Assembly: GCF_000685095.1 (NCBI RefSeq)
Contig: NZ_BAYE01000001.1
Location: forward strand, 434,001-498,000
Length of the DNA: 64,000 nucleotides
Direction: 5' to 3'
Origin: Paraburkholderia caledonica NBRC 102488
Lineage (GTDB): Bacteria; Pseudomonadota; Gammaproteobacteria; Burkholderiales; Burkholderiaceae
The translations under genes and the position numbers were made by a program. The notes beneath the pieces were generated by a model. It did not search any database. It was not told the origin of the DNA and saw only the letters and a program-made list of their open reading frames with translations. Of this stretch, positions 19,212 to 29,459 are shown piece by piece; position 1 is the first letter of the stretch; each line of letters begins with the position of its first letter.

Positions 19212-19888
19212 TAGTTACCCGCCTGAAAGAGTGCATGACGGCCGAACTTCCGTTCAAGCCTCACTTGAGCCGACGACAGCACCGAACTGAACAGGAGATA
19301 CACCAGCGCTGCCTCGGTATAAAGAATCAGCGGTTCGTAGGTGACCGAAGCAATTCTCTGCGCTGCCTGAAACACTTCGGGCACAGTCAGCACAGCGGCC
19401 AACGACGTGTCCTTCACGAGCGCGATGAACGAGTTGGACAACGGCGGCAACGCGACGCGTGCGGCCTGCGGCAGAATCGCACGACGCAGCGCCTGTTCGC
19501 GCGTCATTCCCATTGAATACGCGGCTTCCCACTGTCCTTTCGGGATCGACTCGATTACACCGCGAATCACTTCTGAGTTGTAGGCGCCCACATTCAGCGA
19601 GAAGCCGATAATCGCCGCAGTCAAAGGATCGAGCACGATGCCTACGTTCGGCAAGCCGTAGAAGATCACGAATAGTTGCACGAGCAACGGTGAGCCGCGA
19701 AACAGCCACACGTAAAAGCGCACCACCGCCACTGCCCATTTCGGCCCAAAGAGCCGCACCAGCGCGACAATGAACGCGAGCGCGAGTCCAATTGCAAACG
19801 AAGCCAACGTGAGCGGCACCGTAAACACGAGCCCCGCATATAGCAGGGGCCACAGCGAGTGCGCCATCAGATGCAACCATGCCGGCAT
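19211..19888 (-). CDS. Polar amino-acid ABC transporter, permease subunit
   Basis: 225 aa with five hydrophobic helices and the EAA loop (GQWEAAYSMGMTREQALRRAILPQA) that docks on the ATPase. The FRGSPLLVQLFVIFYGLP motif is typical of HisM/TcyL permeases. The single permease gene implies a homodimer in the inner membrane. A 22-bp gap separates it from the binding-protein gene. Confidence 0.92.
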   Translation of the reverse strand: MPAWLHLMAHSLWPLLYAGLVFTVPLTLASFAIGLALAFIVALVRLFGPKWAVAVVRFYVWLFRGSPLLVQLFVIFYGLPNVGIVLDPLTAAIIGFSLNVGAYNSEVIRGVIESIPKGQWEAAYSMGMTREQALRRAILPQAARVALPPLSNSFIALVKDTSLAAVLTVPEVFQAAQRIASVTYEPLILYTEAALVYLLFSSVLSSAQVRLERKFGRHALFQAGN

Positions 19889-19910
19889 GATTCAGACTCG
19901 CAAAAGGCGT

Positions 19911-20693
19911 TTATTTGGAGACGTCTTTGCCGAAGTACTTCTGCGAGATCTTCGCGTAGGTGCCGTCTTTCTTCATATCCGCGAGCGCCTTGTTGATCGC
20001 CGCGACGAGTTCCGGGCTGCCCTTGCGGATCAGCACCGCGGACTTGTCACTGCTTTCCGGCGATGTGTCCAGCGTGGCGATCTTCACCTTCGCATCCGGC
20101 TTGTGCTTCTTGAAGTCGAGGAACGACAGCGAATCGTTCACGGTTGCATCCACTCGGCCCGCGGTCAGCAGATCGATCGATTCATTGAAGCCCTGCACGG
20201 GAATCACTTCCGCGCCGTGCGCGGCGGCGATCTTGCCGAAGTTGCTGGTCAGCGTGTTGGCGGACTTTTTGCCCTTCAGATCGTCGAAAGTCTTGATCGC
20301 GTTGTTGTCCGAGCGCACGATCAGTGCGGCATGTGAGGTGATGTACGGATCGGAGAAATCATATTTGAGCTTGCGCGCGTCGGTCACCGCGACTTCGTTG
20401 ATCACCGCGTCGTAGCGGTTCACGTCAAGACCGGCAATCAGCCCGTCCCATTTGCCTTCGACAAATTGCGGCTTGACGCCCAGACGCTGCGCGATCTGCG
20501 TGCCGACTTCCACGTCGAAACCGGTTAGCTTGCCCGACTCGTCGTGATAGGTGAACGGTGCATAAGTGCCTTCCGTACCAATCCTGAACACGCCCGAAGA
20601 CTTGATCTGCGCGAGTTCATCGGCGGCGAACACGGGGCTCGCGGCTACCGCATGAAACAGCGCGATCAGCACAATGGAACGAATCGACTTCAT
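19911..20693 (-). CDS. Cystine-type periplasmic amino-acid-binding protein
   Basis: 260 aa. A signal peptide (SIVLIALFHAVAASPVFAA) is followed by an SBP_bac_3 fold: GVFRIGTEGTYAPFTYHDESGKLTGFDVEV, WDGLIAGLDVNRYDAVINEV and the hinge region near SDKSAVLIRKG. It resembles the FliY/TcyJ cystine-binding group, though ligand specificity cannot be proven from sequence. Start 20693 gives a normal signal peptide; an ATG ten codons upstream would lengthen it. It is the first gene of the operon. Confidence 0.9.
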   Translation of the reverse strand: MKSIRSIVLIALFHAVAASPVFAADELAQIKSSGVFRIGTEGTYAPFTYHDESGKLTGFDVEVGTQIAQRLGVKPQFVEGKWDGLIAGLDVNRYDAVINEVAVTDARKLKYDFSDPYITSHAALIVRSDNNAIKTFDDLKGKKSANTLTSNFGKIAAAHGAEVIPVQGFNESIDLLTAGRVDATVNDSLSFLDFKKHKPDAKVKIATLDTSPESSDKSAVLIRKGSPELVAAINKALADMKKDGTYAKISQKYFGKDVSK

Positions 20694-21043
20694 GAGTGGC
20701 TCCCTAAGGTGGTCAGGCCGCATGCCTGGACGCGTGTTGGCAGTCCCACCGGCGCTCGTGCCCGGCGGAGTGGGCGGACTGTAGCAAAGGGCCTGCGTTT
20801 TTACAAAGGATCAGGTTTCCAATCCATATGCGCATCCATGCTAAGCCGCAGCCATCGCCTCCACTATCACATGAATTTCAACTCTACAGCAGATGTGAAG
20901 ACGCGGCATGCATCGCAACATGGAACATGGGCGGGACGCCATCGGGGAAAACGCGAGACAGCGGTGCCGCGGCGAATGCGCGGCGCCGAAAGGAAAGTCG
21001 GCGCAAGCTTGCCTGCCCGCGCCGCAGTCTGGACGCTCGAGCG
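20694..21043 (-). promoter_or_regulatory. Promoter region of the ABC importer operon
   Basis: Reading the minus strand, TTGTAA (20801-20806) and TACAGT (20778-20783) lie 17 nt apart, a good sigma-70 promoter about 85 bp before the binding-protein start. The remainder up to the hydA stop at 21044 shows no gene or structure I can name. Confidence 0.5.
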
Positions 21044-22507
<1,464 letters not shown>

Positions 22508-22547
22508 TTATGAATTTGCTTGTGTCGCTGCTGCACACACGCGTTTC

Positions 22548-24059
22548 TCATGCACTCGCGACGCGCGCGCTGGGTCCTTTGCTGAGTTTCATCCAGGCGC
22601 TGTACACGATTGACGCCAACGCGAGCCCGACAAACCATGCATACGTATAGACCGTATTGAATATCGACGGCACGTTCGCGAACGAAGCAGGAAACGCAGT
22701 GTGCAAAAAGCCCGGCAGATTCGGCAGCACACCGATCACGAGCGCGACCACCGCGCCGATATTCCAGCCGCCCGTATAGCTATATTCGCCGCGCTCGTCG
22801 AATAGTTCTCGCGTGTCGAGCCGCGTGCCGCGAATCAGGAAATAGTCGACCATCAGAATGCCCGCCACGGGACCGAGCAGCGCCGAGTAACCGACGAGCC
22901 ACGTGAAGATATAGCCTTGCGTGGTCGCGAGAATCTTCCACGGCATCATGACGATTGCGATGGTCGCGGTAATCATGCCGCCGACGCGATACGAAATGCC
23001 CTTCGGCCACAGGCTCGAAAAATCATAAGCGGGTCCGACGAGATTCGCGGCAAGATTGCAGCACATCGTGTCGAGCGTGAGGATGATGAGAGCGAGGCCT
23101 ACGCCAATGCCGGTCATGCGGCTTGTCAGGTCGATCGGGTCCCAGATCGCCTTGCCATAGATCACCACGGTGGCGGACGTCACCACCACCGAGATTACCG
23201 AGAGCAAAGCCATCGGCACCGGCAAACCGATCGACTGCCCGACAATCTGGTCGCGCTGCGTTTTGGCAAAACGCGTGAAGTCGGGAATGTTCAACGCGAG
23301 CGTGGCCCAGAAGCCGACCATGGCGGTAAGGCCCGGCCAGAAAGTAGCCCAGAACATGCCCTCCTTCTTGCCGCCCGGCACGAACTGCGAAGGCGCGGCG
23401 AGCATCGAGCCGAGCCCGCCCGCTTTGGATGTCGCCCACCAGACAAGTGCAATACACATCACGATCTTGATTGGCGCCGACCAGCTTTCGAGCCAGCGGA
23501 TCGAGTCCGTACCATGCACGATGAAGTAGATCTGCAAAGCCCAGAACACGAGAAAACATGCGAGCTGTGCAATGGAAATGTCGATGAACGGCAACGCTGC
23601 GCCGTGCAGCGCGTTGCCGGTGAGAATGTTCAACAGCGTATAGATCGCGCTGCCGCCAAGCCACGTTTGAATGCCGTACCAGCCGCAGGCCACAATCGCA
23701 CGCAGCATTGCCGGCAATTTCGCGCCCTGCGTGCCGAACGACGAGCGCACCAGCACCGCATACGGAATGCCGTGCTTGGCGCCCGCGTGGCCGATCAACA
23801 GCATCGGCACGAGCACGATCAGGTTGCCTAGCAGCACCGTCAACACCGCTTGCCACGGCGACATACCCTCTTCAGTCAATCCGGCCGCGAGCATGTACGA
23901 CGCAATGTTCATCACCATGCCCACCCACAGCGCTGCGAAGTGATACCAGCGCCAGGTGCGCTGCGCGGGGCCGGTGGGCGCAAGGTCGTCGTTGTAAAGA
24001 CTGCTGCCTTGCGCGCCGGCCGCGAATTGCGGATCGACGGGTTGCGCGGTCTGCTTCAT
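22548..24059 (-). CDS. NCS1-family nucleobase/hydantoin permease
   Basis: 503 aa with 12 hydrophobic helices. NCS1 signatures are the N-terminal RTWRWYHFAALWVGMVMNIASYM and the ASYML/GLTEEGMSPWQA region, GNLIVLVPMLLIGHAGAKHGIPYAVLVRSSFG, and PAYDFSSLWPKGISYRVGG. Members import uracil, allantoin or hydantoins by Na+ or H+ symport. Its position between preA and hydA indicates that it brings in the pathway's pyrimidine or hydantoin substrate. Confidence 0.92.
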   Translation of the reverse strand: MKQTAQPVDPQFAAGAQGSSLYNDDLAPTGPAQRTWRWYHFAALWVGMVMNIASYMLAAGLTEEGMSPWQAVLTVLLGNLIVLVPMLLIGHAGAKHGIPYAVLVRSSFGTQGAKLPAMLRAIVACGWYGIQTWLGGSAIYTLLNILTGNALHGAALPFIDISIAQLACFLVFWALQIYFIVHGTDSIRWLESWSAPIKIVMCIALVWWATSKAGGLGSMLAAPSQFVPGGKKEGMFWATFWPGLTAMVGFWATLALNIPDFTRFAKTQRDQIVGQSIGLPVPMALLSVISVVVTSATVVIYGKAIWDPIDLTSRMTGIGVGLALIILTLDTMCCNLAANLVGPAYDFSSLWPKGISYRVGGMITATIAIVMMPWKILATTQGYIFTWLVGYSALLGPVAGILMVDYFLIRGTRLDTRELFDERGEYSYTGGWNIGAVVALVIGVLPNLPGFLHTAFPASFANVPSIFNTVYTYAWFVGLALASIVYSAWMKLSKGPSARVASA

Positions 24060-24146
24060 CGAAAGATCTCCACTAGATCGTTGAAGCCCGCGCGGCTTCT
24101 GTCGGCGCGTCGGGCGTTAGAGAAAACACCGGTTCGGTACAAGCGC

Positions 24147-24182
24147 TGCGCTTACAACTGCGCTTACAACTGCGCTTACAAC
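24147..24182. repeat. Three tandem copies of a 12-bp repeat (TGCGCTTACAAC)
   Basis: Perfect head-to-tail copies at 24147-24158, 24159-24170 and 24171-24182, between the preA stop (24198) and the permease start (24059). The unit is not a multiple of a helical turn. It may be a slippage-prone repeat or a regulatory array read as GTTGTAAGCGCA on the transcribed strand. Confidence 0.85.
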
Positions 24183-24197
24183 GATTCGCCCTGTATT

Positions 24198-25526
24198 TCA
24201 GGCGGCTTTTGCTGCGTGGGCGGGTTCCGCGTTCGCTGACTCTGCCTCTACATCACTAGCCGGAGCATCCACTCGCGCCGGATTGTTCGGATGCGTAGTC
24301 CAGTTCGCGTATTCGCCGTTATCCACGCGCTCCATGGTGATGCATTGCTCGACCGGACACACATGCATGCACAGATTGCAGCCCACACATTCGGAGTCCA
24401 TCACTTCAAAATGCCGGACGCCATCTTTTTCTTTCATGATCGCCTGATGCGCGGTGTCCTCGCATGCGATATGGCAGAGACCGCATTGAATGCACTTGTC
24501 CTGGTCGATGCGCGCCTTGATGTCGTACTTGAGGTTCAGGTACTTCCAGTCGGTAACGTTGGGCACGGCGCGGCCGCGAATGTCGTCGAGCGTCGCGTAC
24601 CCTTTCTCGTCCATCCAGTTGGCAAGACCGTCGGCGAGATCCGTGACAATGCGAAAACCGTAGTGCATGGCCGCCGTGCAGACCTGCACGCTGCCCGCGC
24701 CAAGCACCATGAATTCGGCCGCATCGCGCCAGGTCGAAATGCCGCCTATACCCGAAATCGGCAGGTTCGGCGTCTCCACGTCACGCGCGATTTCGGCGAC
24801 CATGTTCAGTGCAATCGGCTTTACCGCCGGGCCGCAGTAGCCTCCATGCGTGCCCTTGCCGTCGACCATCGGCAACGGTGACATTGCGTCGAGATCCACG
24901 GCGACGATCGAGTTGATCGTGTTGATCAACGACACGCCGTCCGCGCCGCCCTTGTATGCCGCGCGCGAGCCGAGCCGGATGTCGGTGATATTCGGCGTGA
25001 GCTTGACGAGGCACGGCAGCTTCGTGCCTTCCTTGACCCAGCGCGTGACCATCTCGATGTACTCGGGCACCTGGCCGACCGCCGCGCCCATCCCGCGTTC
25101 GCTCATGCCGTGCGGACATCCGAAATTCAGTTCGACTGCGTCGGCGCCCGTGTCTTCCACGAGCGGCAAGATCCATTTCCAGTCGCGCTCATTGCACGGC
25201 ACCATCAGCGAAACGATCATTGCGCGCTCGGGCCAGTCGCGTTTCACCTGTGCGATTTCGCGCAGATTGACGTCGAGCGGGCGGTCGGTGATCAACTCGA
25301 TGTTGTTGAGCCCCGCGATGCGTTGACCGTTCCATTGCACCGCGCCGTAGCGCGAGCTCACGTTGACCACGTGCGGGTCGAGGCCGAGTGTCTTCCACAC
25401 CACGCCGCCCCAGCCGGCTTCGAACGCGCGGTTCACGTTATAGGCTTTGTCGGTCGGCGGCGCAGACGCGAGCCAGAAGGGATTCGGCGATGTGATGCCG
25501 GCAATCGTACAGCGCAGATCGGCCAT
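24198..25526 (-). CDS. preA: NAD-dependent dihydropyrimidine dehydrogenase, subunit PreA
   Basis: 442 aa. The N-terminal FMN-binding dihydroorotate-dehydrogenase-type barrel (about 1-320) has NPFWLASAPPT, VELNFGCPHGMSERGMGAAVGQ and GIGGISTWRDAAEFMVLGA. The C-terminal ferredoxin domain has two 4Fe-4S motifs (CIQCGLCHIACEDTAHQA and CVGCNLCMHVCPVEQC). It reduces uracil/thymine to the dihydro form together with PreT. The C-terminal tail is Ala/Glu-rich. A 60-bp gap separates it from preT. Confidence 0.95.
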   Translation of the reverse strand: MADLRCTIAGITSPNPFWLASAPPTDKAYNVNRAFEAGWGGVVWKTLGLDPHVVNVSSRYGAVQWNGQRIAGLNNIELITDRPLDVNLREIAQVKRDWPERAMIVSLMVPCNERDWKWILPLVEDTGADAVELNFGCPHGMSERGMGAAVGQVPEYIEMVTRWVKEGTKLPCLVKLTPNITDIRLGSRAAYKGGADGVSLINTINSIVAVDLDAMSPLPMVDGKGTHGGYCGPAVKPIALNMVAEIARDVETPNLPISGIGGISTWRDAAEFMVLGAGSVQVCTAAMHYGFRIVTDLADGLANWMDEKGYATLDDIRGRAVPNVTDWKYLNLKYDIKARIDQDKCIQCGLCHIACEDTAHQAIMKEKDGVRHFEVMDSECVGCNLCMHVCPVEQCITMERVDNGEYANWTTHPNNPARVDAPASDVEAESANAEPAHAAKAA

Positions 25527-25586
25527 GTTCGGCTCCTTGGGGACGGCTATTTTGTTGTGTCTTCCAGTGCTGTGCAGCGATCCACG

Positions 25587-26936
25587 CTACGCGGCTTTCA
25601 CGGCGGTGCGAGCGAATTGCGCATCGATAGCGGCGGCCGCAAGCTTGCCGTCCTGCACGGCTTGCACGGTCAGGTCGATACCGCCCGTGGCCGCACAATC
25701 GCCGCCCGCCCAGACGCCGGCAAGCGACGTTTGCCCGGTTGCATCGACAGCGATACGGCTGCCGTCGAGCGTCAGCAGTTCGCGTTCGATCCCTACCGGC
25801 ACGAGCGTCTGGCCGATCGCCTTGAGCACCATGTCCGCTTCGATCACAAAGCGCTCCTGGTCGCCCCCGCTCACTGTGCGTTCAAACTCGACGCCCGTTA
25901 CCACGCCGCCCTCGCCGATCAAACGCACGGGTGTTGCATGCGTAATAAGCGTGACGCCGCTGGTTTGTGCGAAGTCGCGTTCGGCCCATGTCGCGCTCAT
26001 GGATTCGACGCCGCGCCGATACACCATTGCTACCGATGTCGCGCCGAGCTTGCGGCTTTGCACAGCCGCATCCACCGCGGTATTGCCTCCGCCGATAACG
26101 ACCACGCGGCGGCCCACCGGCACCGTGCCGAGGTCGCGTGCGCTGCGAATCTGTTCAATGAAGTCCACTGCGTTCATCACGCCGCTCAACTCCTCGCCGG
26201 CCATGGCGAGTGCGCGCACGCCCGTGAGGCCAATTGCGAGAAACACGGCGTCGTGTCGCTTGCGCAGCGTATCGAGGTCGATGTCGCGCCCTAGCGCAAC
26301 GCCGTTTTTTATTTCGATGCCTCCCGCGGAGCACAGCCATTCCACTTCACGCTGCGCGAAATCGTCGACTGTTTTATAGGCGGCAATGCCGTATTCGTTG
26401 AGGCCGCCGGCTTTGTCGCGAGCGTCGTAGAGGGTGACGTCATGGCCCGCCAGTGCAAGGCGATGCGCGCACGCGAGCCCCGCAGGCCCTGCGCCTATCA
26501 CTGCGACGTGCCGGCCGGTCGCGGGCGCCCGCTTGAACAATGCTTCGCCGCGAGCCATCGCCCAGTCGGTTGCATGACGTTGCAGTGCGCCGATCGCCAC
26601 CGGCTTCGCGTCCTGATGGTTGCGCACGCAGGCGCCTTCACACAGAATTTCGGTCGGGCACACGCGCGCGCACATGCCGCCGAGCGGATTGGCCGACAGA
26701 ATGTCTACCGCCGCCCCCTTCAGGTTGCCGTTACCAATCTTGCGAATGAAGCTGGGAATGTCGATCCCGGTCGGACAAGCGTTGACGCAAGGCGCGTCGT
26801 AACAGTAGTGACAGCGGCTCGCCGCCGCGGCGGCGGCGCTTGCGTCGAGCAAAGGTGCAATGTCGGAGAACTCGCAGGAAAGCTGTTCGGGCGACAGGCG
26901 TTGCGCTGCGATGTCGCCGGTTTGCTTGATAGCCAT
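25587..26936 (-). CDS. preT: NAD-dependent dihydropyrimidine dehydrogenase, subunit PreT
   Basis: 449 aa. The N-terminal 4Fe-4S cluster domain has CHYCYDAPCVNACPTGIDIP and GMCARVCPTEILCEGAC. An FAD Rossmann site (VIGAGPAGLACAHRLALAGHDV) and an NAD site (VVIGGGNTAVDAAVQSRKLGA) follow, the glutamate-synthase small-subunit architecture. It feeds NAD(P)H electrons to PreA. Start 26936 has AAGGAAC upstream; the longer in-frame extension lacks family similarity. Confidence 0.95.
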   Translation of the reverse strand: MAIKQTGDIAAQRLSPEQLSCEFSDIAPLLDASAAAAAASRCHYCYDAPCVNACPTGIDIPSFIRKIGNGNLKGAAVDILSANPLGGMCARVCPTEILCEGACVRNHQDAKPVAIGALQRHATDWAMARGEALFKRAPATGRHVAVIGAGPAGLACAHRLALAGHDVTLYDARDKAGGLNEYGIAAYKTVDDFAQREVEWLCSAGGIEIKNGVALGRDIDLDTLRKRHDAVFLAIGLTGVRALAMAGEELSGVMNAVDFIEQIRSARDLGTVPVGRRVVVIGGGNTAVDAAVQSRKLGATSVAMVYRRGVESMSATWAERDFAQTSGVTLITHATPVRLIGEGGVVTGVEFERTVSGGDQERFVIEADMVLKAIGQTLVPVGIERELLTLDGSRIAVDATGQTSLAGVWAGGDCAATGGIDLTVQAVQDGKLAAAAIDAQFARTAVKAA

Positions 26937-27102
26937 ACACGTTCCTTCTGTCGATTTGAGGACGCAGCCGCACCTGTCGGCTCTCGCGTGAGCGAAGCCC
27001 GGACGGCATGTTTTTCTGGCGCTATGTGAAGCTGTTAAAGCTGGCAATCCGGCTCGCGGTCAGAAGCCGGGACGGCGCTCGCAAGCCGCATTGAGCGGCG
27101 CA

Positions 27103-28383
27103 CTATGAAACCGGCTCGCACGCACGCTCCAGCATCGCGTGCAGCAATACGTTCGCGCCGGCTTCGATCCATTCGAAGGAGGCGTCCTCGATTTCGTTGT
27201 GGCTGATCCCGTCGACGCACGGCACGAACACCATTGAAGTGGGCGCGACTTGCGCGAGATAACAGGCGTCGTGCCCCGCGCCGGACACCATGTTGCGATG
27301 CGAGTAACCAAAGCGCTCGGCCGCTGCGCGCACCGACTTTACGCAAGCTTCGTCGAATGCAACGGGCTCGTAGTAAAAAATCTGTTCGAGCTCGGTCTCG
27401 AGGCCGATGCCGCTCGCGATCCGCGCCACGCCTTCGCGCAACGCGGCATCCATCTTCGCCAGCACGGCGTTGTCCGGATGCCGGAAGTCGACGGTAAAGA
27501 ACACCCGCCCTGGAATCACGTTGCGCGAGTTCGGATAGACCTGCATCATGCCGACCGTCGCGCAGGCGAGCGGCGCGTTATCCAGCCCGATTCGATTGAC
27601 GAGGTCGACTACTCGCGCGGCGCCGAGCAGTGCATCGCGCCGGCGCGGCATCGGCGTCGGACCCGCGTGCGCCTCCTGTCCCGTGAGCGTGATTTCGTAC
27701 CAGCGCTGACCCTGCGCATCCGTGACCACGCCAATGGTTTTCTGCTCGGCTTCGAGAATCGGCCCCTGCTCGATATGCAGTTCGAACGCCGCATGCAATC
27801 GACGACCGCCGCACGGCACATCGCCCGCATAGCCGATGCGCTGCAGCTCCTCGCCGATCGTCTTGCCATCTACGTCTTTGCGCGACAAACCGTATTCGAG
27901 CGAGAACACGCCCGCGAACACGCCCGACGCAACCATGGCGGGCGCAAAACGCGAGCCTTCCTCGTTGGTCCAGATCACGACTTCGACAGGATGCTCGGTC
28001 TCGATGCCGTGATCGTTCAAGCTCCGAATCACTTCGAGACCGCCCAAGACGCCGTAGATGCCGTCGAAGCGCCCGCCCGTCGGCTGCGAGTCCGCATGCG
28101 AGCCGGTCATCACAGGCAATGCATCGGGATTGCGTCCTGCGCGGCGCATGAACACGTTGCCCATCTGATCGACACTGACCGTGCAGCCGGCTTCCTTCGC
28201 CCAGCTAACGATCAGGTCTCGCCCTTCCTTGTCGAGGTCGGTCAGCGCGAGGCGGCATACGCCGCCCTTGGGCGTTGCGCCGATCTTTGCCATCGTCATC
28301 AGGCTGTCCCACAGCCGCTTGCCGTCGATCCTGATCGACGTAGCGGGCTCTGCCCGCTTTAGCGCTTCGGATACCGCGTTCAT
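27103..28383 (-). CDS. Zn-dependent N-carbamoyl-amino-acid hydrolase (beta-ureidopropionase type)
   Basis: 426 aa, M20/hydantoinase-carbamoylase family. Expected metal ligands are seen in GSHADSQPTGGRFDG (His and Asp), TNEEGSRF (Glu), FELHIEQG (His) and the C-terminal GISHNEIED (His). It releases CO2 and ammonia from N-carbamoyl-beta-alanine, completing the reductive pyrimidine route, or acts on carbamoyl amino acids from hydantoins. Start 28383 follows AAGGAGCG. It is the first gene after the divergent control region. Confidence 0.92.
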   Translation of the reverse strand: MNAVSEALKRAEPATSIRIDGKRLWDSLMTMAKIGATPKGGVCRLALTDLDKEGRDLIVSWAKEAGCTVSVDQMGNVFMRRAGRNPDALPVMTGSHADSQPTGGRFDGIYGVLGGLEVIRSLNDHGIETEHPVEVVIWTNEEGSRFAPAMVASGVFAGVFSLEYGLSRKDVDGKTIGEELQRIGYAGDVPCGGRRLHAAFELHIEQGPILEAEQKTIGVVTDAQGQRWYEITLTGQEAHAGPTPMPRRRDALLGAARVVDLVNRIGLDNAPLACATVGMMQVYPNSRNVIPGRVFFTVDFRHPDNAVLAKMDAALREGVARIASGIGLETELEQIFYYEPVAFDEACVKSVRAAAERFGYSHRNMVSGAGHDACYLAQVAPTSMVFVPCVDGISHNEIEDASFEWIEAGANVLLHAMLERACEPVS

Positions 28384-28724
28384 TCGTCTCGCTCCTTCCG
28401 GTGAACCGACATGAAACTGGTGCATGGGCGGCGGCTTTTGGGGCGTCTCCGCACGGCTGCGGTGCAGGCTCCATGCTCCCGGTTGCTTCTCATAGCGAGG
28501 GCTAACCCTGGTGCATGTCCCGCTTTCTCAATCCTGTCCAGTTGGACAGGTTGTAGACGATTAACACCGTCAAATCAATGCTTTTCGCACGGGCAAACCA
28601 AGAGCGAGAAGCGTGCCATTGCATTGCAGCAGGCCGGGAAACGGCTTCCAAAATACGTAGGTCAGCAGCGCGTCGAGCGACTAGAATGAAGCGCGACGCG
28701 GCGCCCATGCCGCCGAAGGCGAAC
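28384..28724. promoter_or_regulatory. Divergent control region with RutR-like operator
   Basis: 341 bp between the pyrimidine operon and the TetR gene. The perfect palindrome CCTGTCCA-GT-TGGACAGG at 28533-28550 has the same layout as the E. coli RutR consensus (TTGACCA-NN-TGGTCAA), with the same TCCA/TGGA or ACCA/TGGT core spaced by two bases. It is the only strong palindrome in the region. Confidence 0.65.
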
Positions 28725-29426
28725 ATGAGAGACGACGACGTGGCTGGGAGCATCACGGAAAACGACGAAACGCGCGCGCCTTTGCGGCGGCGCAAGGCGC
28801 ACATTCGCGAGTCGAACGAAGCGCATGTTCTGGCTTGCGCGGAAGCGGTCTTCGCGGAACGCGGACTCGACGGCGCGAGCACCGCGATGATCGCCGAACG
28901 CGCAGGCTTACCGAAAGCCAACGTGCATTACTACTTCCCGACCAAGCTTGCGCTTTACCGGCGTGTGCTCGAAGACCTGTTCGAAGACTGGTACCGCGCA
29001 GCCGATACATTCGAATGCAGCGACGATCCGGTGGAGGCAATCGGCGGATATGTGCGCGCGAAAATGGAGTTGTCGCGGCGGCGTCCGCTCGGCTCGAAAG
29101 TGTGGGCGAGCGAGATCATTCACGGCGCCGGGCATATGGAAGACATTCTCACGGAACGCGTCAAGCCATGGCTCGACAGCCGTGTAAAAGTAATCGACGA
29201 CTGGATCTCACGAGGCCTGCTCGCGCCTGTCGATGCGCGAACGCTGATGTATATGATCTGGGCGACGACCCAGCACTACGCCGACTTCGACGCACAGATT
29301 CGCGCGCTCAAGGGCAAGCGCGCGATGACGCCAAAGTCGTTCGAGGCGACGACCGAAGAAGTCGTGCAACTGGTCATTCGCGCGTGCGGAGCAGTGTCGC
29401 CGGCACAACGGGCGCCAGGCCGGTGA
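28725..29426 (+). CDS. TetR-family regulator, RutR-like
   Basis: 233 aa from ATG 28725 (GAAGG five bases upstream); in-frame ATGs at 28686 and 28707 would give slightly longer proteins. The N-terminal HTH is clear (HVLACAEAVFAERGLDGASTAMIAERAGLPKANVHYYFPTK). The ligand domain resembles RutR (SRRRPLGSKVWASEIIHGAGH and YMIWATTQHYADFDAQI). RutR senses uracil or thymine and represses pyrimidine catabolism. Here it is divergent from the pre/hyd cluster and has a matching palindrome upstream. Confidence 0.85.
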   Translation: MRDDDVAGSITENDETRAPLRRRKAHIRESNEAHVLACAEAVFAERGLDGASTAMIAERAGLPKANVHYYFPTKLALYRRVLEDLFEDWYRAADTFECSDDPVEAIGGYVRAKMELSRRRPLGSKVWASEIIHGAGHMEDILTERVKPWLDSRVKVIDDWISRGLLAPVDARTLMYMIWATTQHYADFDAQIRALKGKRAMTPKSFEATTEEVVQLVIRACGAVSPAQRAPGR

Positions 29427-29459
29427 CGCTTCGCGGTAGCGGTTTCTGGCGCGGCAGCA

